From: JBBECF01 sp040881945
Lineage (GTDB): Bacteria; Pseudomonadota; Alphaproteobacteria; Dongiales; Dongiaceae
DNA length: 28,742 nucleotides
Reading direction: 5' to 3'
NCBI GenBank assembly: GCA_040881945.1
Contig: JBBECF010000092.1
Span: 1-28,742, forward strand
The position numbers and the translations under genes are program-made. The notes under the pieces are model-generated. The model saw nothing but the letters and a program-made list of their open reading frames with translations. It was not told the origin of the DNA and searched no databases. Each line of letters begins with the position of its first letter. Within the stretch, counting starts at the first letter, position 1. Shown here in pieces: positions 7,994 to 14,334 of this stretch.

Positions 7994-9004
7994 ATGACGC
8001 CGGACTTCTGGCTGTCGTCGGGCTTCCACCTGTTGCGCCGCGACGGCGCCGGCCGGCTCGCCGTCACCGACGACTTCCTGCGCGCCTTCCTATTGCGCCC
8101 CGAGCTGCGTCCGGTCGAGGAGTCCTGCGCGGCCGAGGTCGCGCTGCACGAAGTGCTGTTGGCCGACCCGCGCCAGGCGGTGCCGGCGGAGCGCCTGGCC
8201 GGACTCGCCGACGCCGACGCGCGCGACAACTACCGGGCCGTCCTGGCGTTCCGCGACCTGCTCGTCCGCGAGGGCACGGTCGAGGCCGCCTATCACGCGC
8301 TGTGGCGCTCCGGCGCGGTCGAGTTGCCGCCGCTGTTCGTCGATCAGATGGCCCATGTCGTGCTGCGCAACATCCTCGACGGCTGCGCCGAGCCGATCCG
8401 CCTGCGCGCGGCCGAGCTCTTGTTCCGCGTGCAGAAGGTGACGCTGGGCGACGGCACGGTCATGGTGGCCGACGACGAGACCGTCGAAATGCATGCCGCC
8501 GGCGGGGGCGCCGGCGGGCAACTGCTGGGCGCCGACGCGGCGCCGGCGCGGCAGGTCGAGCTCGACGTCCTCGACGACGCACGCGCGGCCGCCTATTGGG
8601 CGCGCAGCGACCGCTTCGACACGGTCCTCGACATCGGCTTCGCGCGGCCGGGGCTGGACGCCTTGTGCCGGGTGCTCGAGGCCTGGGTGCGCCACTTCCT
8701 CGCCGCCGAGGTGTCGATCCAGCCGGTCCAGTCGATCCGCGACGAGCGCTGGATCTGGCATGTCGGCCTCGACGCCGAGGCGAGCGCGATCCTCAACGAC
8801 CTCTATGATGGGCGCACGGTCGACGAGGCGCGGCTGTATCGGCTGCTGTCGCTGTTCCGGCTGGAGTTCCAGGACCCGGCGCTGATGCAGCCGCGGCTCG
8901 CCGGCCGCCCGGTCTATCTCGGCATGGCCATGACGCCGGCCAACGTGCTGCGGCTGAAGCCGCAGAACCTGCTGGTCAATCTGCCGTTGGCGGCGATGAC
9001 ATGA
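7994..9004 (+). CDS. DUF6352-family protein, function unknown
   Basis: A 336-aa soluble protein starting MTPDFWLSSGFHLLRRD. This opening, and the phrases DDFLRAFLLRPEL, LFRVQKVTLGDGTVMVADDE and RDERWIWHVGLDAEASAIL, mark the DUF6352 family of Alphaproteobacteria. The C-terminal part (LRLEFQDP-like, VYLGMAMTPANVLRLKPQNLL) is also well formed. No known catalytic motif or cofactor site is recognisable. ATG 7994 is chosen over an upstream TTG because GAGG precedes it at 7985-7988. Its stop overlaps the ATG of the next gene (ATGA at 9001-9004), so the three genes 7267-9315 behave as one translational unit. Confidence 0.8.
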   Translation: MTPDFWLSSGFHLLRRDGAGRLAVTDDFLRAFLLRPELRPVEESCAAEVALHEVLLADPRQAVPAERLAGLADADARDNYRAVLAFRDLLVREGTVEAAYHALWRSGAVELPPLFVDQMAHVVLRNILDGCAEPIRLRAAELLFRVQKVTLGDGTVMVADDETVEMHAAGGGAGGQLLGADAAPARQVELDVLDDARAAAYWARSDRFDTVLDIGFARPGLDALCRVLEAWVRHFLAAEVSIQPVQSIRDERWIWHVGLDAEASAILNDLYDGRTVDEARLYRLLSLFRLEFQDPALMQPRLAGRPVYLGMAMTPANVLRLKPQNLLVNLPLAAMT

Positions 9005-9315
9005 GGGAGCGGCCGCAGTCCTTCCTCGACCGGCCGGCGGCGCGGTGGCTCGCGGTGCTGTGCGCGGCGGCGGCGCTTGGCGTGCTCGGCTACATCCACC
9101 GCGACGATTTGTTTCCGCCCGAAGACCTCGGACTGGCCGCCGATCCCGCCTTCGCCGACTGCTATGCGCCGCGCGCGGCCGATATCGACAAGATGCGCCA
9201 GGAGGGCCTCATCGACGACGCCCAGGCGACGCTGTTCAAGGGCCGCGCCGAGGCGATGTGCGTCGCCCAGACGCAAGGCGACGCCGCGGGGCCGCCGCCC
9301 CTGCCCGGCCAGTAG
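9001..9315 (+). CDS. Small membrane-anchored protein, unknown function
   Basis: A 104-aa protein with an N-terminal hydrophobic anchor (~17-32, WLAVLCAAAALGVLGYI) followed by a soluble domain with two cysteines (FADCYAPR and AMCVAQ, ~residues 58 and 87) that could form a disulfide if it faces the periplasm. The ATG overlaps the DUF6352 stop. The last residues (PPPLPGQ) are encoded by copy 1 of a 28-bp repeat that recurs at 9605-9632, so the 3' end may have been reshaped by recombination. I do not recognise a family. Confidence 0.75.
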   Translation: MRERPQSFLDRPAARWLAVLCAAAALGVLGYIHRDDLFPPEDLGLAADPAFADCYAPRAADIDKMRQEGLIDDAQATLFKGRAEAMCVAQTQGDAAGPPPLPGQ

Positions 9316-9319
9316 CGGC
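9292..9319. repeat. 28-bp direct repeat, copy 1
   Basis: 26 of 28 bases are identical to 9605-9632 in the same orientation. It overlaps the last codons and stop of the 104-aa gene. Together with copy 2 it brackets the DUF2283 gene and a toxin-like remnant. Confidence 0.7.
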
Positions 9320-9331
9320 CGGCCGCGGCGC

Positions 9332-9541
9332 TCAGGCCGCGGGCAGGTCCGCTTCCAGCGGCTTCTCCTTCTTGAAGCGGCTGACGCCGAGGATGCTGAA
9401 GCCGATCACGTTCCCCTGGGCGTCGACGCGCTCCATCACGGCGTCGTGCGCGGTTTCCTTTTCATAGCCGGCAGCGTCGGAGAAGCGCACCTCCAGGAAA
9501 TCGGCCTCGGCGTCGAACCATACCTTTATCTTGTCGACCAT
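9332..9541 (-). CDS. DUF2283 protein, probable antitoxin-like
   Basis: A 69-aa protein with the DUF2283 layout: IKVWFDAEADFLEVRF, then a short loop and VMERVDAQGNVIGFSILGVSRF. Members are small beta-rich proteins usually encoded beside small toxin-like or DUF4258 proteins, and an antitoxin role is suspected. The ribosome-binding site GGAGAAG lies just before ATG 9541. The start overlaps the 3' end of an upstream frame ending in AYLTDKPKDGEDLW, read here as the tail of a degraded toxin gene. Confidence 0.82.
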   Translation of the reverse strand: MVDKIKVWFDAEADFLEVRFSDAAGYEKETAHDAVMERVDAQGNVIGFSILGVSRFKKEKPLEADLPAA

Positions 9542-9604
9542 AGGTCTTCTCCGTCCTTGGGTTTGTCGGTCAGGTAGGCCATGACGACAAACGCGTCATT
9601 GTCC

Positions 9605-9632
9605 CCGCCGCCCCTGCTCGGCCAATAGCGGC
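9605..9632. repeat. 28-bp direct repeat, copy 2
   Basis: Second copy, 26/28 identical to 9292-9319 and 313 bp away. It lies in the toxin-like remnant, where the minus strand codes RYWPSRGGG. The reverse of copy 1 would code RYWPGRGGG, so copy 1 may itself be a fragment of the same toxin family. Confidence 0.7.
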
Positions 9633-9640
9633 GGCCGCCG

Positions 9641-9648
9641 GCCTGCCC
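9641..9648. repeat. Target-site duplication, left (GCCTGCCC)
   Basis: Eight bases identical to 11587-11594 and directly abutting the terminal inverted repeats of the IS. Eight base pairs is the length known for IS1595-family insertion. Confidence 0.9.
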
Positions 9649-9680
9649 GGCGATGATATACTTGACAAATGCAGAACCGG
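9649..9680. repeat. IS left terminal inverted repeat
   Basis: 32 bp; 28 positions match the reverse complement of 11555-11586. The core ATATACTTGACAAA is shared perfectly and contains a TTGACA -35-like hexamer that may help drive transcription from the ends. Confidence 0.92.
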
Positions 9681-9752
9681 GCAGACCGAGCGAATCGGAG
9701 TGTTACGCCGGACGCAACTTTCCATTGGACAGTTTGTCGCACAAAATGTTCT

Positions 9753-9794
9753 GTAAGAAATATCTGACATGTTGTAAGATATATCCGACATGTT
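9753..9794. repeat. Two tandem 21-bp repeats inside the IS
   Basis: Units 9753-9773 and 9774-9794 differ at two positions, share GTAAGA at the start and GACATGTT at the end, and are directly joined. An inverted CATGTCAGA follows at 9799-9807, pairing with TCTGACATG inside unit 1. The arrangement resembles a protein-binding array such as iterons, or the multiple terminal binding sites of another IS family. The binding protein is unknown. Confidence 0.7.
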
Positions 9795-9810
9795 AAGGCA
9801 TGTCAGAACG

Positions 9811-9838
9811 TTGGAGCCGGCGGGAGTCGAACCCACGG
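9811..9838 (-). other. tRNA/tmRNA 3'-end-like fragment within the IS
   Basis: Read on the minus strand, this stretch holds a T-arm (stem GTGGG / CCCGC around loop TTCGACT) and an acceptor strand CGGCTCC followed by A, as at the 3' end of tmRNA or a tRNA. No matching 5' acceptor strand (GGAGCCG) is found within tRNA distance on either side and no tag-peptide region is seen, so it is a fragment and not a working RNA gene. Such 3' ends are common attachment sites of integrating elements. It may be a captured attachment half-site. Confidence 0.5.
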
Positions 9839-9975
9839 GAGAGAGTGCCAACCCCTCGGCCCCGAACCGTCCCGGCCCCGCTCTGTATGACGCTCGCCCC
9901 TGGTCCGATGGCGGACGACGAACCAGAGGCTCTAGGGTGCGCCAGTCCCGACCGCGTGTGATGGATAGTACGACG

Positions 9976-9999
9976 CGGCCCCTGTTGCAGCAGGGGCCG
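9976..9999. other. 9-bp GC hairpin in the IS passenger region
   Basis: CGGCCCCTG and CAGGGGCCG pair perfectly around TTGCAG. There is no T-run on either side. It could insulate the passenger region or form part of an RNA. The rest of 9681-10068 (about 390 bp) shows no convincing protein gene. Confidence 0.5.
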
Positions 10000-10068
10000 T
10001 TCCGCCTCGGGACGCGGAGATTTTCGGTTTGTTCTCCGCCCACCGCAAGTACCTTTTGTGTGTGAGTC

Positions 10069-10215
10069 ATGGGGATAACCACAAAATCTAGTGGATCACC
10101 TGAGGATAAGTCCCGGCCGCCCTCCGACGACGACATTCTCCGCCGGATGCTGAACACGCCGCCGAAGCCGCGTAAGGCCAAGAAGATTAAGAAGGCGACG
10201 AGCCCCCGCAAGTAG
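10069..10215 (+). CDS. 48-aa basic protein in the IS passenger region
   Basis: A short ORF from ATG 10069. The middle reads DDDILRRMLNTPPKPRK and the tail is Lys/Arg rich. The pattern D(D/E)xLRRML-x-TPPKP recurs in small proteins of mobile DNA in Alphaproteobacteria, which supports translation. The role is unknown. The ribosome-binding site is weak (GTGAG). It is convergent with the 67-aa passenger ORF. Confidence 0.5.
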   Translation: MGITTKSSGSPEDKSRPPSDDDILRRMLNTPPKPRKAKKIKKATSPRK

Positions 10216-10290
10216 GCCGGGCACCGCCTAAGCCGGAGAGCCCTATGTTAGCGAGCGAAGCCGCTGGTTTGCAGCCAGCTTGTTGTGTGG

Positions 10291-10494
10291 CTACGGACGC
10301 ACAGCTCCTTGCTTTACAGCAATCGCCTGAAGCAAGTGAGTGGCGTGTTCAAGATTGTGATCCATTGCCGACAACGCGACGGCAATATGATCGAGCGCTT
10401 GAGCGATTTGCTCAATTGGCTCATCGGTTGCGGGCATTGTTGAGTATGGGCGAACAACGCCGACCGGGCCGCCAATCCTAATCCTTTTGGCCAC
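10291..10494 (-). CDS. 67-aa passenger protein of the IS
   Basis: Starts with GTG at 10494, preceded by a strong GGGGAGG. The protein opens AKRIRIGGPVGVV and has an amphipathic helix with IAQALDHIAVALSAMDHNLE, a phrase I associate with small mobile-element proteins in this class. It begins 2 nt after the stop of the 28-aa ORF, in line with the transposase, so the three are probably co-transcribed. Function unknown; it may act on transposition or be cargo. The ORF on the opposite strand (10245-10481) is treated as a shadow. Confidence 0.6.
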   Translation of the reverse strand: MAKRIRIGGPVGVVRPYSTMPATDEPIEQIAQALDHIAVALSAMDHNLEHATHLLQAIAVKQGAVRP

Positions 10495-10496
10495 GT

Positions 10497-10583
10497 TCAG
10501 TCCTCCCCGAGTTGATCGAGGATCGACGCTAGCAGTTCTCGGAATTGGACGCGAGGCAGGTAAGGCTTAGACGTTCGCCCCAT
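10497..10583 (-). CDS. 28-aa ORF overlapping the transposase stop
   Basis: ATG 10583 lies within the last codons of the transposase in another frame, and the ORF ends TGA 2 nt before the GTG of the 67-aa gene. The peptide contains SKPYLPRVQFRELLASIL, with a likely C-terminal helix. It fills the gap exactly, and its position between two co-directional genes suggests a translational relay. No known family. Confidence 0.4.
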   Translation of the reverse strand: MGRTSKPYLPRVQFRELLASILDQLGED

Positions 10584-11523
10584 CACCAGTCCGCCGATAG
10601 GTGAGGCGCTTGCCGGCGATGCCCTTGAGGGCCTTGTCGGCGCGTTCTGCATCGGTGGTGCGGCGTTCGTTGTAGCGGAAATCGAACTCGCAAAGATAAC
10701 GCTTCAGGTGCTGACTGCCGCAGTGCTGATAAACGCCAATCACGCCGCGCTTGAAGATCGAGAAATAGCCCTCGATAGTGTTGGTGTGTGCCTCGCCGCG
10801 CACGTATTCCTCGATGCTGTGGTTGACGGTTTCATGGCCGGCGAACTCGCGGCCGACGCGGGTGTAGTACTTGGCGTCATCGGTCATGAGGCGGGACTTG
10901 CGGCTGATCTGCTGGACCAGGATTGGGCGCAGCGTCTTGGCGTTGACGCGCTCGACGTGGAACGAGCGGGCGCGGCCGTCGCGCTCGACCAGGGCGACAA
11001 TCTTCTCGGTGTTGCGATGCGTGCGGATGGCGGCGCGGTCCTTGACGCGCTTCCAGCCCTCGCCGGTCACGAAAACCTCCTTGGTCGGGACGCGGGTAAC
11101 ATAGGTCTCATCGACCTCGACCGTCTTGCCCTCGCCGCCCAGCGGGCCGGGGCTGCCGTCCTTCATGGCTTCGCGGATGCGGTGGGACATGAACCAGGCG
11201 GTTTTATAGGTCACGCCGAGCATACGGTGAAGCTGGTGGCTGCTGATGCCCTTCTTGGAGGCGTTCAACAGGTGAACGGCGAGCAGCCACTTATGGAGCG
11301 GCACCTTGGATCGCTCGAACAGTGTCCCGACCGTCACGGTGAACTGCTGGCGGCAGTCGGCGCAGAACCACAGGCCGGCCCTGGCGGACTTGCCCTTGAT
11401 GCGGTGGGCGTGGTCGATGCTGCCGCAATGCGGGCAGATCGGGCCGTCGGGCCAGCGGACTGCCTCAAGGTGCTTGCGGGCCGTAATTTCGTTGTGGAAA
11501 CGTTTGGCGGTCAGGTTCAACAT
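10567..11523 (-). CDS. IS1595-family (ISXO2-like) DDE transposase
   Basis: A 318-aa protein. A zinc ribbon at the N-terminus has Cys30/Cys33 (CPHC) and Cys54/Cys57 (CADC). A helix-turn-helix-like part follows (~residues 78-120, SSHQLHRMLGVTYKTAWFMSHRIREAM). The catalytic domain of the IS1595 type shows Asp138 (VEVDETYV), Asp215 (LMTDDAKYY) and Glu251 (HTNTIEGYFSIFKRG). It ends with the family-typical YLCEFDFRYNERR. ATG 11523 has AAGGAG upstream. The gene is full length, with no frameshift. Confidence 0.95.
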   Translation of the reverse strand: MLNLTAKRFHNEITARKHLEAVRWPDGPICPHCGSIDHAHRIKGKSARAGLWFCADCRQQFTVTVGTLFERSKVPLHKWLLAVHLLNASKKGISSHQLHRMLGVTYKTAWFMSHRIREAMKDGSPGPLGGEGKTVEVDETYVTRVPTKEVFVTGEGWKRVKDRAAIRTHRNTEKIVALVERDGRARSFHVERVNAKTLRPILVQQISRKSRLMTDDAKYYTRVGREFAGHETVNHSIEEYVRGEAHTNTIEGYFSIFKRGVIGVYQHCGSQHLKRYLCEFDFRYNERRTTDAERADKALKGIAGKRLTYRRTGDGANV

Positions 11524-11554
11524 GGCTCAACTCCTTGCTGAGCCTAATATAATG

Positions 11555-11586
11555 CCGGATGTGCGTTTGTCAAGTATATAATCGCC
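11555..11586. repeat. IS right terminal inverted repeat
   Basis: Inverted partner of 9649-9680. The transposase start is 31 bp inside it, so the transposase promoter overlaps this end. Confidence 0.92.
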
Positions 11587-11594
11587 GCCTGCCC
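11587..11594. repeat. Target-site duplication, right (GCCTGCCC)
   Basis: Matches 9641-9648 exactly and abuts the right inverted repeat. Confidence 0.9.
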
Positions 11595-11603
11595 CCACCC
11601 CGG

Positions 11604-11632
11604 CCCTCCCCCACGCTGCGCGCGGGGGAGGG
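11604..11632. repeat. REP-like palindrome (copy 2)
   Basis: CCCTCCCCC (11604-11612) pairs with GGGGGAGGG (11624-11632). The same family as 56-78. It lies 5 bp past the stop of the polyferredoxin gene, so it may form the 3' end of that mRNA. The IS inserted just beside it. Confidence 0.6.
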
Positions 11633-11637
11633 AGGTA

Positions 11638-13704
11638 TTACCCAGCGCCGTTGCCGCCGTCGCGCTTGGCGCGGACGGCGGCGCGGGCTTCTTCGATGTC
11701 GCGCTCGCGCAGGTCGTCGTCCGTCGTGCGGGTCGGGCGCCGCGGCGGGCCGGCGAAGGGGTCGGTGCCCGATTCGAACTGGGCGACGACGCGGCAGTTG
11801 TCGCACATCTTGATGCGCTCGATCGCCGCCGCCCCCATGAACATCGCGTGCTTGTCGGCGAGCCGCTCGAGGATGCGCTCGACCGAGCCGCGCGTGCCGA
11901 ATGGCTTGCCGCAGCGCACGCAGTGGAACGGCTCCTCTTCCTTGACGATCAGGGCGCGGCGCGCGGTCTCGGCGAAGTTGAGGCGCGGCTTAAGCGTGAT
12001 GACGTGCTCCGGGCAGGTGTTCTTGCACAGGCCGCACTGGATGCAGGCGTCCTCCTGGAAGCGGAGCTGCGGCGATTCGGGATTGTCCTGCAACGCCCCG
12101 GTCGGGCAGGCGCCGACGCAGGCGAGGCAGAGCGTGCAGCCCGCGACATCGACGACGACGGCGCCGAACGGCGCCTGGGGCGGCAGCGGCAACTGGTCCA
12201 CCGGCGCGGGCGCCGCGTCGTGCAGGTGATCGAGGGCCAGCCGGATCAGCGCGCGCTTGCCGCCCATCGGCAGGAACGTGGCCGGGCGCGCCGGATCGAG
12301 GCGCGGCAGGTCGTAGAGGACGCGCTCGACGGCGTCGGGATCGGACTCGACGAGGATGTCCGCCCGGCCGCCGCCGAAGCCGAGGCCGACCATGACCGTC
12401 TCGGCGAGGCCGACCTGCGCCGCCAGGCCGTCGAGTTCGCCGCGCTTCTCCGGCCCGACCAGGATCAGCACCCGCGCCGCTCCGTAGGCGAGCGCGGCCG
12501 ACAGGAAGTCGAAGCCGAGCTGCGTCGTCTCGTTGACGGCGAAGGGCAGGACGTTGGCCGGCAGGCCGCGCCCGCAGCGGGCGATCAGCGCCACCGTCTC
12601 CTCGCCGCGCCGGGCGTCGTGGACCAGCAGCACGGCCTGCCTGCCGCCCGCCGCGGCGTAGGCGCCGAGCAGGGTGCGCAGGCGCTGCAGCAGCGCCGTG
12701 GCCGGCGGCAGCGCGTAGCTCGCCGCGCCGGTCGGGCAGACGCTGTGGCAGGCGCCGCAGCCGGCGCAGACGTAAGGGTCGATGGCGACGGCGTCGCCGT
12801 CCGGCCGGATCGCCGAGGTCGGGCACGCGTCGAGACAGCGCGTGCAGCCGACTTTCCGGCTGCGCGAATGGGCGCAGATATCGGCGTTGAAGTCGACGTA
12901 CAGCGGCTTGTCGAATTCGCCGACCATGTCGGCGAGATCGAACAGGGCGCGCTGCACCGCCGCCGGGTTGTTCGGATCGGGCCGGAAGTAGCCGTCGCGC
13001 TTCTCCGGCGCGGGAAACAGCGGCGCCTCGCCGCTGAGGTCGAGGATCAGGTCGCAGGTCGAGACGGCGCCGTCGCGCGCCGCCTCGAACGACAGCGATC
13101 CGCGCGACGACACGACGAGCGGCGCGTGGTCGTCGACCACGACCTCGAAGGCGCCGAGATGCCCCTTGGCCGCGACCACCGTGCCGCGGAAGATCGGCAC
13201 GTCGTCGATCCGCGGCGGGACGATCTCCGCCGGCCGCGTCAGCAGCACGGTCGGATCGAGCCGCCCGGCGAGCTGGCGCGCCGCCGCGATCGCCGTCTCG
13301 TCGCGCCCGTACACCAGGCAGGCGCCAGCCGAGCGCAACGTCACGCTGGGCGCGGACGGTATGTCGAGCGTCGCCTCGGCCAGCAGCGCCGCGATCTTCG
13401 GCAGCGCGTCCCGGCCCTCGTCCGACCAGCCGGCGCGTTCGCGGATGTTGGTGAAGGCAACCGCGGTCTCGGGCGCCGCCGCGTGCGCCGTTTCCGCGAA
13501 CAGCGGCGATTCCTGCGTGCAGGCGACGACGAGCGGACGCCCGGCGGCCAGCGCGTCGCGGAAGTTGTCGAGCTGGGCGCGGCACAGCTGGCTGTTGACG
13601 ACGAGCGCGCCACTGCCGCCGCAGGCCTTGGCCAGGGCCTTGCCGTCCAGCGTCATCGTCGTCTCGCAGTTGCAGACGATGACGGTCTTGCCGTTTATTT
13701 CCAT
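11638..13704 (-). CDS. Polyferredoxin-type 4Fe-4S protein of the formate dehydrogenase cluster
   Basis: A 688-aa cytoplasmic protein without a signal peptide. Four ferredoxin-like cysteine groups are visible: near residue 286 (CTRCLDACP), 311 (CAGCGACHSVCP), 521 (CTLCLACVGACP) and 551 (CIQCGLCKNTCP). Two further CxxC pairs follow near 593 (CVRC) and 632 (CDNC), which look like zinc or rubredoxin-type sites. Between the ferredoxin pairs lies a domain with VLILVGPEKRGELDG. The opening MEINGKTVIVCNCETTM resembles an FeS/flavin electron-transfer start. In Alphaproteobacteria such a protein accompanies DUF3305, DUF3306, a TorD chaperone and formate dehydrogenase, and is thought to help deliver electrons or sulfur for maturation. 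ATG 13704 is preferred because the open frame upstream runs into the divergent gene. Confidence 0.85.
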   Translation of the reverse strand: MEINGKTVIVCNCETTMTLDGKALAKACGGSGALVVNSQLCRAQLDNFRDALAAGRPLVVACTQESPLFAETAHAAAPETAVAFTNIRERAGWSDEGRDALPKIAALLAEATLDIPSAPSVTLRSAGACLVYGRDETAIAAARQLAGRLDPTVLLTRPAEIVPPRIDDVPIFRGTVVAAKGHLGAFEVVVDDHAPLVVSSRGSLSFEAARDGAVSTCDLILDLSGEAPLFPAPEKRDGYFRPDPNNPAAVQRALFDLADMVGEFDKPLYVDFNADICAHSRSRKVGCTRCLDACPTSAIRPDGDAVAIDPYVCAGCGACHSVCPTGAASYALPPATALLQRLRTLLGAYAAAGGRQAVLLVHDARRGEETVALIARCGRGLPANVLPFAVNETTQLGFDFLSAALAYGAARVLILVGPEKRGELDGLAAQVGLAETVMVGLGFGGGRADILVESDPDAVERVLYDLPRLDPARPATFLPMGGKRALIRLALDHLHDAAPAPVDQLPLPPQAPFGAVVVDVAGCTLCLACVGACPTGALQDNPESPQLRFQEDACIQCGLCKNTCPEHVITLKPRLNFAETARRALIVKEEEPFHCVRCGKPFGTRGSVERILERLADKHAMFMGAAAIERIKMCDNCRVVAQFESGTDPFAGPPRRPTRTTDDDLRERDIEEARAAVRAKRDGGNGAG

Positions 13705-13746
13705 CGAATTTCCGCTCGTCGTTCGGGCCGGCGCTCGATCCCATTG

Positions 13747-13774
13747 TTGCACACAGCGGCGGGTAGGGCATAAT
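13747..13774 (+). promoter_or_regulatory. Candidate sigma-70-type promoter for DUF3305-DUF3306
   Basis: TTGCAC (13747-13752), a 16-nt spacer and CATAAT (13769-13774), about 50 bp before the GTG of DUF3305, in the 120-bp divergent gap. Found by inspection only. Confidence 0.4.
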
Positions 13775-13824
13775 CCGTTCCGACCTGTCGGCGAACCGCG
13801 GCCGGGCGGCCTCGGAGGCAATCG

Positions 13825-14334
13825 GTGAAGGACACGGAGACCATGCGGGTGGGGATCGTCGTCGAGCGGCGCAGGATCGACCATCCGTGGCAGGAATACG
13901 CTTGGCGCCCCGTGGCGGTCATCCCGGGGGCGCCGGACGCCGAAGGCTGGCCGGTGCTGTACCGGGACGACAGATGCACGCGCTATCTTGCCGGCACGCT
14001 CGCCATCGAGCTGTTTCCCAAGGAAACCGAGGACTACAGTTACAACCTGTCGCAACGGGTTCCGGTCGTGTACGTCGTGCTGCGCCGCAACGAGGGTCCG
14101 GGGGAACATCCGTTCAAGGCGTTCCGCGCCACGATCTGCCCGTCGGAGGCGCGGGACCGCCTGGAGAGCGGCGAGGACATCGTCGAGGGCGTGGCCATGC
14201 CCGAGGCGATCGCCGCCTGGGTCCGGGACTATATCGCCAGGCATCCCGCCGAGACGTCGTTCCAAAAGCGCCGGCGCAAGCCGCGCGATCCCGGCGCGGC
14301 GGCGGGCGGCGCGGGGGGAAGCGACCGTGGCTGA
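13825..14334 (+). CDS. DUF3305 protein, formate dehydrogenase accessory
   Basis: A 169-aa soluble protein with the DUF3305 pattern: VGIVVERRRIDHPWQEYAWRPVAVIPG near the start, then YRDDRCTRYLAGTLAIELF and PVVYVVLRR, and a basic tail. The family is found almost only beside DUF3306 and formate dehydrogenase genes in Proteobacteria, so a maturation or assembly role is inferred. GTG 13825 is preferred for its GGAGG at 13814-13818. ATG 13843 is an alternative. The 3' end overlaps the DUF3306 start by 8 nt. Confidence 0.87.
   Translation: MKDTETMRVGIVVERRRIDHPWQEYAWRPVAVIPGAPDAEGWPVLYRDDRCTRYLAGTLAIELFPKETEDYSYNLSQRVPVVYVVLRRNEGPGEHPFKAFRATICPSEARDRLESGEDIVEGVAMPEAIAAWVRDYIARHPAETSFQKRRRKPRDPGAAAGGAGGSDRG

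Larger units (their letters stand above)
9526..9648 (-). pseudogene. C-terminal remnant of a small toxin-like gene upstream of DUF2283
   Basis: An open frame of 40 codons ending TAA at 9526-9528 reads GRRYWPSRGGGDNDAFVV followed by MAYLTDKPKDGEDLW. The ending (a beta strand, then AYLTDKPKxGE, then W) resembles the C-terminus of small RNase-type toxins and DUF4258-like partners of DUF2283. The frame runs back to the IS insertion point at 9648. Beyond the IS the sequence is a palindromic repeat and not the missing 5' part, so the gene was already truncated or was cut by rearrangement. The 8-bp target duplication lies inside the frame. The family assignment is from memory of the pattern and is uncertain. 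Confidence 0.5.
9649..11586 (-). mobile_element. IS1595-family insertion sequence with passenger region
   Basis: A complete 1,938-bp element. Its 32-bp termini (9649-9680 and 11555-11586) are inverted repeats matching at 28 of 32 positions, both beginning GGCGAT at the outer end, and it is flanked by an 8-bp duplication. The transposase lies at the right end on the minus strand, followed by two short ORFs in the same direction. The left ~900 bp is passenger sequence: a tandem 21-bp repeat, a tRNA/tmRNA-tail-like stretch, a hairpin and a 48-codon ORF on the other strand. IS1595-family elements are known to carry passenger genes. Intact ends, duplication and transposase indicate a recent and possibly active insertion. 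It landed between the toxin remnant and a REP-like palindrome. Confidence 0.93.

Noticed and set aside
9811..9900. Complete tmRNA or tRNA gene
   Set aside because: The T-arm and acceptor strand are present, but no 5' acceptor strand, anticodon arm or tag-coding region could be found on either side.
9570..10211. 213-codon minus-strand frame across the IS left end
   Set aside because: It crosses the IS boundary, the tandem repeats and the tRNA-like tail. The translation is repeat-derived.
10245..10481. 78-codon plus-strand frame in the IS
   Set aside because: Opposite the 67-aa ORF, which has a better ribosome-binding site and family-like sequence.
11848..13773. 641-codon plus-strand open frame
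   Set aside because: Antisense of the polyferredoxin gene, which shows clear cysteine motifs. The plus-strand product is Arg/Ala-rich noise.
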